A program made the position numbers and the translations under genes. Shown here piece after piece: positions 46,501-61,500 of a DNA stretch of 64,000 nt. The stretch comes from Apostichopus japonicus (Eukaryota > Echinodermata > Holothuroidea > Aspidochirotida > Stichopodidae): positions 25,603,398 through 25,667,397 of the forward strand of contig NC_092577.1 in NCBI RefSeq assembly GCF_037975245.1. The letters run 5' to 3'. Within the stretch, counting starts at the first letter, position 1, and every line of letters begins with the position of its first letter. The notes below the pieces were generated by a model. It was not told the DNA's origin. It saw nothing but the letters and a program-made list of their open reading frames with translations, and did not search any database.

Positions 46501-49500
46501 CAAAACGTCACGGCCAAACGGCACTACCAAACCATCCCATTCTTACAAACGAACCTCGGGTCAAGCGAGCCAAAAAAAAAATACATACGCTCACCGACCT
46601 GCAGAGACAAAACGCCCAACCCCCCCCCCCCCTGAAATATTAAAAAACTACAAAAGGACGACCAGCACGCAGCGAAACAAAACACCCTTCCCCAGCACAC
46701 CACCGTCCAAAAAAGGCAGCCCTAGATAAACGGCGAAAATCGCCTTCGACCTGAAGGCGAATGTCACACTTCACCGCCTCCAGGACTGCCTGCCAACTGG
46801 CAAATTTCCCCCTAAAAACAACATCACATCTATTCCTCCAAATAAGTTTTTTTACAACAGAACAAACATAAATAATACGCTGCAACACAGCAACGGAACA
46901 AACTGGAGGATCTAATCCATACAAAACAAAACCCTGTCCTACCGACCAGGAACGGTCTCCCGTTAAACGATCGGTCAAGGACTGAAACCACTCCCACAAG
47001 TTCAAAACAAAGGAGCAATGCCAAAAAACATGGGCAGTACTCTCTAAGCTGTCACAGCCGGTCCTCGGGCACAGTCCATCACCCAATCGCCAGTGATACC
47101 TTTTCAGATTGGTCACCAAGGCACCGTGTGCAATTCTCCATGCAAGGTCACGGAGCCTGCAACCATTCAGCCTTGAATGCACCGAACGCCATACTTCGAC
47201 AGGATGACGTCCCTGTACAAAAATTGCATTCAAGGCCTTATCCCGCAACGAACTGTGAACGAGGGCCGGCTGTGACAGGTCAACAGGGGGCAACTCAATC
47301 AGAGCGGAGCAAATGACACGCACCACCCTGTTTGGAGTACTACTATGCGGTTCTCTGTTGCTAAACAGCGCCGGGACCCATCGACGCAGGTGCAAACCGC
47401 CCCAAAAACGTAGAAAATATGAACAAGGCAACCCTGGGTCAGTTACCGCTACAAACAACTGCTTAAATAACAAACAAGTTAACTTACTTCCCAGATGAAC
47501 CACCCCTAACCCACCCTTCTCCAGTTTTTGGTACATTACCGCCCTTTTCACAAGCTCTGTACTACCCGACCAAATAAATGAAAATATCGCTCTCTCCAAC
47601 CGCACCAGGACGCGACGCGGAATTGGATACACCGCGCCCGGGTACCACAAGATGGGCGAAACAAAACGATTAACTACGGTGACTTTCCCTAGGATCGAAA
47701 GCCAGCGGGTGCCAAAGGTTTCGAGCCTGCTCTCAAATACCTCAGCCCTCTCGCTCCAGGTGACATCACCAGGTGCATCGTAGCCGAACCATATACCATT
47801 AATTTTGATATTCTGATCCGACCACGACGCACCGAATGGTAAGTCTCTGTATCTCCAGCTACCAAGACGAAGGCCCTTTGTCTTTTCTGGATTCAACTTC
47901 GCCCCGGTAGCTCTCTCAAAAATAGATAAATCCTGCGAGAGTGCGCGAAAGGAGCCCAGACTCGAAACAACACATGTCACGTCATCTGCATATTGAGCGC
48001 ATTTCACTTTGGCACCCCCTGGCACAACGAATGGAACAAGTCTGGAGTCCCTTTCCAAAAGACGAGAGAGGGACTCGCTAAACAAAACATAAAGTAATGG
48101 AGACAGAGGGCACCCCTGGCGCACCCCCCTCTCTACGTTAAAAACCTCCGAACAAAACCCATTTACGATAACAGAACTGAAACTTTCTTCATACAAAACA
48201 GAAATCCATTTACGAAAAACCGGGTGCAACTGAGACGTCTCCAATACATTCATTAAAAAACCGCGATCCACCATGTCAAAGGCCTTCTGCTGGTCCAGAG
48301 ACACCAATGCACATGGCAGATCACGCTCAATAACAAAGTCGGTCAAGTCGCGCATCAACCACAAGTTCTGCTGGATGCAATGACCCTTGACTGCACAAGT
48401 CTGGAGATCACCCACAAGATGCGGCATAGCCAGTGCAAGGCGGTTGCACAAAGCCTTAGCCAGCAACTTGTAGTCCACATTTAACAAGGTGATCGGACGC
48501 TTGTTACGGGGATCCAAGGGGTCCCCAGACTTGGGCAGCAAAATGACCATGCCCATACGTTGACTTTGGTTTAACAGTCCGTTTTGGAAGGCGTCCTCGA
48601 AGACGGCTCTGATGTCGGGTCCTATTATTGCCCAGAAGGTTCGGTAGAACTCCCTCGGAAGCCCGTCCGAACCCGGGGACTTGCCATTCTTCATCTTCGA
48701 AAGCGCCTTCCAAAGCTCAACAGTTGTTATTCCGCCCCCCAAAATATCATTGACATCGTGGGGAACGGTTTTTGAGATTCCCCTCAATAAATCAGCCTGT
48801 GCCGACAAGTCGACATTGCCACGCGTAAACAAACTGGAATAATACTCTTTATATACGCGGACAATGCCGTGAGGGTCACTAACCACGGTCCCATCAGTAG
48901 CGCGCACAGACGGGACGCGTCTGTCACCTGCCGATGAGCTAACGGACTGGTAAAACCTCAGTGAAGGGCGCTCCTCGGCTTCCACCGCTTCGACACGGGC
49001 CCTGACGCGGGCACCGTGGTACTTTTCATCGAGATAAGTCTGCAAAGCGATGACAGCCGAAGGGTCGCCAAACTTCACCTCCGCGCACAGCTTCGAGAAT
49101 TTTTCTCTTCGACGCCGTGCGCGGTTCACGCAATACTGAATTGCGTAGCGTTTGATGCGCAACTTGACATCATCCCACCATTGGGATGTAGAAGCAAAGG
49201 CCGGCTTCAATGTTTGCCATCCTTTGTACCTGGTCTCGAAACCTTGGCGGAACTCTGCCTCGCCAAGAATCCGACAGTTAAGCTTCCATAGGCCCCGCCC
49301 GATCGGGAAAATGGAAGGCAAAACAAAACGTGCTACCACAGTGTCATGGTCAGAGAGCGGACAGCTGAGCGTCTCGCAACCCGAAAATTTAAAACTTACG
49401 GGCGCATACACTCGATCTATCCTGGAGGCATCTTCTCCGTTAGGCCTCACCCACGTATACACCGTACTACACGGGTGTATACGCCTCCAGACATCGGCTA

Positions 49501-52500
49501 AAAGGTGTGCGGAAGTGAATCTGTCCAATTCTGTGATCCCAGCGTCGGGACTAGCAGACACAGAAGCCCCGAGTCTGTCAAGACCCGAGTCTGGGACACA
49601 GTTAAAGTCTCCGACCATGACACATGGAGCACTACCAGGAACAAAGGAAGGCAGTGTGTTAAAAAAATCTCGTCTAGCAGAAGGCCGATTGGGAGCATAC
49701 ACATTGCAAAGGGAGATGTTACCCTGTGGATACTTGAAAAGAATGCAAACCAATCGGCCCTCGTGATCCGTCTCCACCCTAGTTGCACAACCCGCCTGAC
49801 GAGGTGACAGGAGGATGACAGTGCCACAGGATGAAGACGAACCAAACGAAGCATGCAGCCCACCACCCCACTCATAGGCCCATAGAGGGACATCTTCTTC
49901 CAAAATATGTGTTTCTTGTAGGCAAACGCAGTCGACTTCCATTGAAATACAATATTGGAAAATGCGACTGCGCTTGCGATGATCCCTCATGCCATTGACG
50001 TTCAAGGTGGCAACTGAAAATGTATGGGCCATGAGAGGGCAATGGGGCAAAACTACGCCGACGTCGATTCTGTAAGCTTCAAGCGCGCTCTAGACGACAT
50101 ATCGTCGTCAGAGTCGTCACTTGAGGCCGACCTTTTCAGTGAGGGTTCCCCCATCTCGTCGTACCAGCTCGTCCCAGTGGCACGTTTCGGCTCGACGATC
50201 ACCGAGCCTCCGGAGTCGCTGTCAGACATAGCCTCCGGAGACCGGACGACCGAGTCGTCGTCAGACAGAGTCTCCGGATCTGGCGATACCGGCGGCGGAC
50301 TGGGGACGGAACTGGACGGGTTGATGGGGGAAGCTGGTGGAGACCCCGTGTCCGCTTCGCTGTGTGGTGGAGACGGTGCGGGCACGGGGTTGATGGGGGA
50401 AGCTGGTGGAGACTTTCTCGGTGCGGGCACGGGGTCTGCAACTACGGGGGAGGGTGAAGGAGGTGCGGAGAGTGAATCCTCACCCGTTTCCCCCTCCTTG
50501 CGTGAAGCCTCCTCCGGGGCAGTAGGTGCGCCAGAACTTGGCGCCTTTGCTTGACCCCCACTCTTTGTCATAAAGACATAAGAGGAGGGACAAGCGCGAA
50601 AGACATGTCCCTCCTTCCCACAGAGTGAGCACACGACTTCGCTTGGGCAAGCAGAGGTATCATGCCCAAGACGAAGGCAGCGCCCACACTTTTTATTTGG
50701 GCAGCCCTTAGCTTCGTGCCCGGTCTCCCCACACCTGAAGCAGGTACGGGGCTGACCGGGGTAACGCACGTGAGCTTTATGCCCGGCAATAAAAAGGAAG
50801 GAGGGAATGTCCTGCTTGAGGTCGATCCGAACCTGTCGGTGCCCGTTGAACACCCCAGGGGCCTGTGCGTAGGAGCACATTTTAATAGCTTTGACAGCCC
50901 CGAACCGACCTAAAACAGTTGCGACAAGTTCTTGACGCACCTCTAATCCTACGTGGATGACAGTTACCCATACGGAACGTTCGTATGGAGTAACTGTCAA
51001 ACCTTCAACCCCACTCAGCAACGTGACACCCTTCTGCCGGGTCACGTCACTGGTAAAACGTAGATCATACGTATTACGACCCTGGAGAGCTTGTAAAGCA
51101 TCAACCTCTCCAGGCACAACAACACCCTTACTCTTTAAAATACTAAAAACTTGCACCGGTGGAACCGCTTGTTCACCGGTGAAGGTCAACTTAACAATTT
51201 TCGAATCACGGCGCGATGCCATGATACCGAAGGTGGCTAGGCCAGAGGAGTAACAAAAACAAAAACAAACTAAACACAGGTTTAAACTGAAAACGATATA
51301 CGATAACTATATACGACGAACGCACACCCGCCTGGCGGGAAGTATAGCACAGTACAGTAAGGTAAGATAGTAGCTGTATCAGATGGAGAGCGAGAGCGAA
51401 AAACACGTCTGCACTCCACGAAAGCCAACTGCCAACTCCATGTGCCAAACATATGTGTTGTTCTATAGACTGTGTATGCTGATTAGTTGTTTATATTTAC
51501 CATACACATGTGTTGTTCCATAGACTGTGTATGCTGATTAGTTGTTTATATTTACCATTCATATGTGTTGTTCCAAAGACTGTATGCTGAATAGTTTATA
51601 TTTACCAAACATACTGTATGTGTTGTTCCATAGACTGTGTATGCTGATTAGTTGTTGATATTTACCATACATACTGTATGTGTTGTTCCATAGACTGTGT
51701 ATGCTGATTAGTTGTTTATATTTACCATTCATATGTGTTGTTCCAAAGACTGTATGCTGAATAGTTTATATTTACCAAACATACTGTATGTGTTGTTCCA
51801 TAGACTGTGTATGCTGATTAGTTGTTGATATTTACCATACATACTGTATGTGTTGTTCCATAGACTGTGTATGCTGATTAGTTGTTTATATTTACCATTC
51901 ATATGTGTTGTTCCAAAGACTGTATGCTGAATAGTTTATATTTACCAAACATATGTGTTGTTCTATAGACTGTGTATGCTGATTAGTTGTTTATATTTAC
52001 CATTCATATGTGTTGTTCCAAAGACTGTATGCTGAATAGTTTATATTTACCAAACATACTGTATGTGTTGTTCCATAGACTGTGTATGCTGATTGGTTGT
52101 TGATATTTACCATACATACTGTATGTGTTGTTCCATAGACTGTGTATGCTGATTAGTTGTTTATATTTACCATTCATATGTGTTGTTCCAAAGACTGTAT
52201 GCTGAATAGTTTATATTTACCAAACATACTGTATGTGTTGTTCCATAGACTGTGTATGCTGATTAGTTGTTGATATTTACCATACATACTGTATGTGTTG
52301 TTCTTTATAGACTGTATGCTGATTAGTTGTTGATATTTACCATACATATGTGTTGTTCTTTATAGACTGTGTATGCTGATTAGTTGTTGATATTTACCAT
52401 ACATACTGTATGTGTTGTTCCATAGACTGTGTATGCTGATTAGTTGTTGATATTTACCATACATACTGTATGTGTTGTTCTTTATAGACTGTATGCTGAT

Positions 52501-55500
52501 TAGTTGTTGATATTTACCATACATATGTGTTGTTCTTTATAGACTGTGTATGCTGATTAGTTGTTGATATTTACCATACATACTGTATGTGTTGTTCTAT
52601 ATAGGCTGTGTATGCTGATTAGTTGTTGATATTTACCATACATATGTGTTGTTCTTTATAGACTGTGTATGCTGATTAGTTGTTGATATTTACCATACAT
52701 ATGTGTTGTTCTTTATAGACTGTGTTTGCTGATTAGTTGTTGATATTTACCATACATACTGTATGTGTTGTTCCAAAGACTGTATGCTGAATAGTTTATA
52801 TTTACCAAACATACTGTATGTGTTGTTCCATAGACTGTGTATGCTGATTAGTTGTTGATATTTACCATACATACTGTATGTGTTGTTCTTTATAGACTGT
52901 ATGCTGATTAGTTGTTGATATTTACCATACATACTGTATGTGTTGTTCTTTATAGACTGTGTATGCTGATTAGTTGTTGATATTTACCATACATACTGTA
53001 TGTGTTGTTCCATAGACTGTGTATGCTGATTAGTTGTTGATATTTACCATACATACTGTATGTGTTGTTCTTTATAGACTGTATGCTGATTAGTTGTTGA
53101 TATTTACCATACATATGTGTTGTTCTTTATAGACTGTGTATGCTGATTAGTTGTTGATATTTACCATACATACTGTATGTGTTGTTCCATAGACTGTGTA
53201 TGCTGATTAGTTGTTGATATTTACCATACATACTGTATGTGTTGTTCTATATAGACTGTGTATGCTGATTAGTTGTTGATATTTACCATACATACTGTAT
53301 GTGTTGTTTTCTATAGACTGTGTATGCTGATTAGTTGTTGATATTTACCATACATACTGTATGTGTTGTTCTATATAGACTGTGTATGCTGATTAGTTGT
53401 TGATATTTACCATACATACTGTATGTGTTGTTTTCTATAGACTGTGTATGCTGATTAGTTGTTGATATTTACCATACATACTGTATGTGTTGTTCTATAT
53501 AGACTGTGTATGCTGATTAGTTGTTGATATTTACCATACATACTGTATGTGTTGTTCTATATAGACTGTGTATGCTGATTAGTTGTTGATATTTACCATA
53601 CATACTGTATGTGTTGTTTTCTATAGACTGTGTATGCTGAATAGTTTATATTTACCAAACATACTGTATGTGTTGTTCCATAGACTGTGTATGCTGATTA
53701 GTTGTTGATATTTACCATACATACTGTATGTGTTGTTTTCTATAGACTGTGTATGCTGATTAGTTGTTGATATTTACCATACATACTGTATGTGTTGTTC
53801 TATATAGACTGTGTATGCTGATTAGTTGTTGATATTTACCATACATACTGTATGTGTTGTTTTCTATAGACTGTGTATGCTGATTAGTTGTTGATATTTA
53901 CCATACATACTGTATGTGTTGTTCTATATAGACTGTGTATGCTGATTAGTTGTTGATATTTACCATGCATATGTGTTGTTCTTTATAGACTGTGTATGCT
54001 GATTAGTTGTTGATATTTACCATACATACTGTATGTGTTGTTCCATAGACTGTGTTTGCTGATTAGTTGTTGATATTTACCATACATACTGTATGTGTTG
54101 TTCTATATAGACTGTGTATGCTGATTAGTTGTTGATATTTACCATACATACTGTATGTGTTGTTCTATATAGACTGTGTATGCTGATTAGTTGTTGATAT
54201 TTACCATGCATATGTGTTGTTCTTTATAGACTGTGTATGCTGATTAGTTGTTGATATTTACCATACATACTGTATGTGTTGTTCCATAGACTGTGTATGC
54301 TGATTAGTTGTTGAAATTTACCATACATATGTGTTGTTCTTTATAGACTGTGTATGCTGATTAGTTGTTGATATTTACCATACATACTGTATGTGTTGTT
54401 CCATAGACTGTGTACACTTCTAAAGGTGTGTTAACTACCTCTCAATGTGATTTGCTGGCTAAACTGATGGAAATTTACGAAATAAGTGTTGTAGTATGGC
54501 ATGTGTTGTATTGGCATTGTATGGCATGTATTGTAACACAAAAGACATGGTTTGTCATAGTCATTTACTAGTGTTTGCACGGGTTATCCGGGTACCCGGG
54601 TACCCGCCCGACTCGATACTACCCGGTTCCTAATTTATTACCCGAATCCTAAGCAAAGTGTGATCTAAAAAAAAATTGGCAAACCGACGGTTAGGCAGAT
54701 TTCCCATTGACTTAGTGTGGTGTTAGGCTACAATGTGGTCGAAGATAACGGCAATAACGAAGGGGCCCGCTATTCGCGATACTACCCGGTTCCTAATTTA
54801 TTACCTGAATCATGCGCAAAGTGTGATTGTTTAAAAAAAAATGGCAAACCGATGGTTAGGCTGATTTCCCATTGACTTAATGTGTTGTTAGGCTACCATG
54901 TGGTCGAACGTAACAGCAATAACGAAAGTATTCCATGGATATCTTATAACTGCGTCACAACTCCAGCTAATAAACAGATGGCTAGGCTAGACTATCCCCA
55001 TTGACTTAGTGTGGTGTTAGGCAACCATGTGGTCAAACGTAACAGCAATAACGAAAGTATTCCATGGATATCTTATAACTGCGTCACAACTCCAGCAAAT
55101 AAACAGATGGTTAGGCTTAGCTAGATTTCTCATTGACTTAGTGTGGTGTTAGGCTACCATGTGGAAGAAATTATTATTTATTCATTCGTTTATTTCAAAG
55201 AAGGAAAGGCTGGAATTTTACGCGATGTTTATGGATTATAGACGGGATAACTAAAATATAGTAATCGCAAGTGGCTTTTTACTAATCGTTTATTCCAAAT
55301 GCGATCAAATTGCCCGAATCGCGCAATCTCGCGGCTAATGCAAACCCTGGGCCTGCATAATAGATAGTAGTAGTATTAAAAACTGTTTAAGAGCTAAATT
55401 GGATATTTATATGGTTTGATCCAATAGACGTGCACGAGCTAGCATAAGCAGCGGCGGCAGTGTGATGTTAGTAGTAATGCTAATTATAATTAAATAATTA

Positions 55501-58500
55501 ATTTATTAACAAGTTAATGAAAGAAACAGAAGCAAATAAAAATTATTGAGGGAGGTTTTATACCTTATCTTACACCTAGGTATTTGAACATGAAAACATT
55601 GTCAGTAGAGAATATAATGCATTTATTACAGCATCCAATATGTAATTTCTTGAAAATCGTGATACACGAGGGTAAACAAATTTTTTCCGGGTACCCGGAT
55701 ACCCGACGGGTAACGGCCCTCGGGTACCCGGTTCCCGATTTTTGGACCCGTGTAAACACTATCATTTACAGTTGTATTAATTTGTGAAATTCCATGAATT
55801 TTGTTTGTTCCAGATATAATATAATTCCAGTCCTTGCAGACATACTCAGTGAGAGCGTGAAAGAAAAGGTCTCTAGGATCATACTGGCTGTATTTAGGGT
55901 AAGTGCTATAGGTAATTATTGACATAGTTAATTAATAGGGTTGCACTGAACCAATATGGTTAACAGTAAACCTGTAGCCTAACATCATGCCAAATATCGG
56001 TGTAAATTGTACCAATATGATAACAATATCAGTAAACCTGTAGCCTAACGTTATGCCATATCTGTGTACATTGAACTCTTCACTTGTAACTAAAAATCTC
56101 AATGTCTACTATCTAAGTTCAGGACACAAGAACATTGTTGCACAGTCATCATAGTCACACTTCACAATAGGACTACGAAATGTTGAAATGCAAACTCAAC
56201 ATTCTTGAAGTCGTCCTCATTCAATGTCAATGTTGAATAGCATTGTAGCAGGCATGAGACTCTTCCGCGGAAACGCGGATTTCCGATTTTTTTTTTTTTC
56301 ATTTTCGCGTTTTTTCTCGTAATTTGCGTTTTTTATTATTTTTTATTACTTTTTTTATTTAATTTTTTTTATTTAATTTTTTTTTTTTTTTTTGCCGAAC
56401 ATGCTGGACTGTGAAGGGAAGGAACACCGAATTTGACCAGTGGTGGAATCAAGTAGCACAAAGCAAGCAAAAAAGCCTTTTTTTGGTTCACAAAAGCTAA
56501 TGGATAAATTATACAAGCAGAAATTCCACACTTTTTTGGCGAGTTACGTGATGTGATAGATTCCATCTATCCACCATTTAGATAGAGTCCACCATTTTGC
56601 ATCTAAGCCCTCCTTACCTGACAAAAAATTCTAAAGGGGAGGGGGATACCCCCTCCCCTTAAGCCCCTCCCCCAGGACGGCGATCGATAAATTTCAGGTT
56701 TTTTTCCCCCGGCTCGGTCTCATCCCTGATTGTAGATGATTCTGTGTCCCCCACACACACTCAGTTGACTTCCCGATAGTTTATTGAGCAACCCCCTTTG
56801 TTGTTGGTGGTCATCAGTTAATAGTTAATTTGGTGCCATAATGTGCTCTTCAGGCATGCAGGGATTATAAGTTGCAACTACCAGCTTTCAACAAAATAAA
56901 CTTGTAAGCATTGGTAAGCACTTGTAAGCGAAGGTTTCTAGTAGAGGTCCCCATTGGAGCCCATGCATGTTTATTATGTATAAATACAGGGTTTCCGTAC
57001 GTCACATTTTGTCCCGTACGTCACATTTTTAAATTTGATAATTAGATTTGCAGTGAATATTATTTCAATTTTTTGGGGATGGATTTTGTTGAGCAATGTT
57101 CTTAATTAGAACTTTATAGAATATCACCAAAAAAAAACTGTTCCTCCATATCAAAACTTGAAAAAAAGTGCTGAAAATTGTGACGTACGGGACATCAGTA
57201 TTTGGACACTAGCTAATTAGCATATTTAATTGATGAACCCCCAAACATAATATGTCAAAATTATTGGAAGGAAGGGTTTATCATGTCCCGCGTAACTTAT
57301 ATTCAATTAGTTTATATTGCTGGCAGGGAAATAGGATTCCAAATGTCCCGTACGTCACACTGCAAGTTGAATTTATGCAAATTAGCTGGTTGTAATTATT
57401 CCAATAGGCAAAAAAATTAAAAAAAATTATGAAAATCTGAAACTTCAATAATTCAGCTTTAATATGACACCACATTTAGAGTGCTTCAATAAAGTTTGAA
57501 ATTTGGCTTCTAGGGATACAATAGCTTTGACCTGCCCTAAACCTGTAACCTAACATCATGCCATATCTGTGTACAACTATAATACATCTTTATAAAAACT
57601 TGCCTGTCTTTCACTGAATATAAATTTATAAAAATATAACATGTTTTCTTTTAGTCCTTTCCTTAATTTCCTACTTATTTTAGATGACATTAAGACTGAA
57701 CAATATTATGTTATGTTACCACAGCGCAAGTATAGCCTGTGCAATTGTTATACTAATCATTAGTCTAAATTATATATTGTTCTTCTAACCTTCACTGAAA
57801 CAATTATTTCGTTATAATTTACAGTCATTTGTCACTAATGGAAAGTGTGTTTTCTATCTAGCACACAAGGCATCCTAACCTATACGCACCTAAAATAACA
57901 GGCCTACAAGAAGTTTATACAAAGCTTTTCAACATGTCTGTATGTGCAAGTGTATTATATATTCAATTTCATATCAAAATGTCTGTCACAGCAGATAATT
58001 TTATGGTATAGTCTAAAATAGGTTTGTTATGCTCGGGTAGTGGTTATTTGAGCTGATTTGCCAAAATGACTGGTTGGGATGTATCAGTTATGTACTTCTG
58101 TTGTGTAGTTTATGAGTGAATAACACATTGATTGTGATCCTTTAGAATCACCCACACTTAAGGTGCTTTAATGCATTTGATTTCATTCCATGCAGTAAGG
58201 CTACTTCATCACAATACTGTGCATATCTTCTGTAGGTCTGCATTAGTGCAAGAACCTTGCTGATCAATTGAAGGACTTCAATAATGGTCAACACTTAAAT
58301 ATCTTGTGTGCAGTCTTACTGTTGAATGTTCTTATGTTAAATCCCTATAAAGCCAACTGGATATGTGATTCGATCACGTTGCACTTCATATCATTCTTCA
58401 GTGGATAATTTTCTGAAATGTAAAATTTAGGAAGAGTTTTACATTTGTAGAACCAGATAAACGAACAAAATAAAACGAAACAGTTGATGAAAGTCATAGT

Positions 58501-61500
58501 AATGTATATTCAAACGTTTTCGAAGATTTCACATCTTCCTCGTCAGGAAATAGATAATAAAATAATCTCTTATGTATAGTGCATGCGAAAGTTGTAGTAT
58601 TAATGATGACTATGTATGTTCAAAGATATAGGAGGTTCTAAAATAAGTTGAGAATAAATGACGATCCATGTTGAAATAGTTGATTGTTTAAAACGGGTTT
58701 AAGTTTCTTGATGTACAGTGCCTCCTTAATTTTAATTTCAAAGTCTGTATAGCCGCTGTCTATGACACTAAAGTTAGTGATGTTAGCTGATCGGCAGTCT
58801 ATACAGTGAGTGATATGCTCATAGATTGCAGATTTGTCAGATAAGTGCTCCTTGACCCTTGTAGCCAGATGTCTTTTAGTCTTACCGATGTAAGTTTGGT
58901 TCTTATCACAGGAACCTTCAAATGAATAGATGACATTGGCTTTAAGGGCCATGGGGGTCTTATCTTTCAAGGAAAAGTAATTACTGACTTTAAACGTTTT
59001 GAAAACTATAATACACTTCTTGTTAACGCCTCTAAAATGTTTAGTTAAGGATCTCTTGAGATTTAGTGAAGGGTGACCTATGAATGGAATGGTAATCATG
59101 TACTTACTGTCATCATCCTTATCCTGATTATCCACTTCAGAACTAAGTTTCTTATTGAGGAATTTGTATACACACTCTTCCAAAATCCTGCTGGGATAAC
59201 CATTATGGTGTAAAATCTCTTTTAATTTGGAGACCTCTGTATGGAATAAGGACCAATTGCTGCACACAACAAATGCCCTATTAAGGAAACAATTAATTAA
59301 GCCGATCTTCCAAACCCATGGACAAATGGCATGGAAATTGAGAATTACATTTGTATTAGTTGGCTTACGATAGACCATTGAACTGTATGATGAGTTAGTT
59401 TCAGAGGGTAAACACACCTCTGTGTCAAGAAAAGCAAGATGTTTCGGTCCAATTTCATGGGTAAATTTCAAATTTGGATGTAATTGGTTAAGAAAACCAA
59501 GGAAACTGTGAACATGATCCAAAGAATTAAACACACAGAAAATGTCATCCACATACCTGAGGTACAACATAGGGCCATAATCAGTACTATGAGTCATGAA
59601 ACTGTTTTCTAAATGAGCAAGGAAAAAATTAGCCAGAACTGGACCCAGAGGGCTACCCATTGTTACCCCATCAATTTGACAGTATAATTTCCCTTTATGG
59701 AGGAAATAACCACCTGTTGCAATCTGTAGTAACTTTTTGAAAACCTCTTTAGGATAAGAAGGCCTTGAATCTTGCCTGTAGACATATTCACAAACAATAT
59801 CAATAGTTTCATTTAGAGGGATATTAGTGAACAATGAAACCACATCATAACTCACAAGTTTGTGGGATGGTTTGAAATTAAAAGAATCTAGTCGTTCTAT
59901 GAAAGAAGCAGTTGAATCCAACATATAGGTTGTTGGCATACTGACTTTTATGATGTTTACAAGATATTTTGCAAGTTTGTATTCAGCAGTACTGATCATT
60001 GAGACAACAGGTCTGAGTGGCGTATTTTCTTTGTGAACCTTAGCCAGCCCATAGATTTTCCCAGGTTGACTGCCAGAAGGGATAAGGTTTTTAAAAATAA
60101 TATCAGGCAGGAAATTCTTCACATTTCTGTTCAAATATCTCACTATCGAATTTTCTTTAGATATAATAGGGTGTACTTTACCTTCGTCTACTTTAATTTC
60201 GTCTACTTTAATTAAAATTAAGGAGGCACTGTACATCAAGAAACTTAAACCCGTTTTAAACAATCAACTATTTCAACATGGATCGTCATTTATTCTCAAC
60301 TTATTTTAGAACCTCCTATATCTTTGAACATACATAGTCATCATTAATACTACAACTTTCGCATGCACTATACATAAGAGATTATTTTATTATCTATTTC
60401 CTGACGAGGAAGATGTGAAATCTTCGAAAACGTTTGAATATACATTACTATGACTTTCATCAACTGTTTCGTTTTATTTTGTTCGTTTATCTGGTTTCTG
60501 AAATGTAATTGGGAATGAAGGATGGAAAGGGCTAGGCTGACTAAAGTTGAATCTGGACACTGACTGCAATGAGGAGAGCTGTGTCATTCTTTGGTTAAGC
60601 AGTTTGTGAGGTTTGCTGGCTAAACACAACATCAGGAGTGATCTTAACAGCATTGTTTTTCTTTTCTTTATCAAGAACCTGATTGAGAAACCATTGGAAA
60701 AAGAGGTTACACAGGAGAATGCCCTGACTATGATACAGTGTAAAGTAGTGAAACACCTTGAGGTACTGGAAGGACAAAAGATTGAAGATGAAGACATCAG
60801 TGAGGACATAGAAATGCTGCAAGAAACACTACACAACAGCATGCATGACCTCAGGTAAGGCTACTTCACAAACTCAATACACCTCACAACAGCATGCATG
60901 ACCTCAGGTGAGGCTACTTCACAAACTCACAATACACCTCACAACAGCATGCATGACCTCAGGTGAGGCTACTTCACAAACTCACAATACACCTCACAAC
61001 AGCATGCATGACCTCAGGTGAGGCTACTTCACAAACTCACAATACACCTCACAATAGCATGCATGACCTCAGGTGAGGCTACTTCACAAACTCACAACAG
61101 CATGCATGACCCCAGGTAAGGCTACTTCACAAACTCACAATACACCTCACAACAGCATGCATGACCCCAGGTAAGGCTACTTCACAAATTCACAATACAC
61201 CTCACAACAGCATGCATGACCTCAGGTGAGGCTACTTCACAAACTCACAATACACCTCACAACAGCATGCATGACCCCAGGTAAGGCTACTTCACAAACT
61301 CACAATACACCTCACAACAGCATGCATGACCCCAGGTAAGGCTACTTCACAAACTCAAAATACACCTCACAACAGCATGCATGACCCCAGGTAAGGCTAC
61401 TTCACAAACTCAAAATACACCTCACAACAGCATGCATGACCCCAGGTAAGGCTACTTCACAAACTCACAACAGCATGCATGACCCCAGGTAAGGCTACTT

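Larger units (their letters stand above)
46473..51444 (-). mobile_element. Element B: full-length two-ORF LINE (Tx1/L1-like) with 13-bp TSD
   Basis: CCAAACATATGTG flanks it at 46460-46472 and 51445-51457. The 4972-bp element has a leader with a CCCGCC-A-GGCGGG hairpin, ORF1, ORF2 and a 3' end of stem CGTGAC/GTCACG followed by GTAAAAAG, with no poly(A). Both ORFs are open over their whole length. The insertion split a minisatellite in intron 5 of ATP6V1H, antisense to the gene. It looks young and could still be active; activity is inference. Confidence 0.9.
58424..60494 (-). mobile_element. Penelope-like element with inverted terminal copies
   Basis: TTTCTGAAATGTAA flanks it at 58410-58423 and 60495-60508. 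A terminal segment of about 285 bp at 58451-58737 is present inverted at 60206-60496. The segment includes the last 20 or so codons of the ORF. The body encodes an RT with GIY-YIG endonuclease. Inverted or tandem pLTR-like copies are known for Penelope elements. The upstream half of the RT is missing, so this copy is 5' truncated. It sits 180 bp before exon 7 of ATP6V1H, antisense. Confidence 0.88.
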
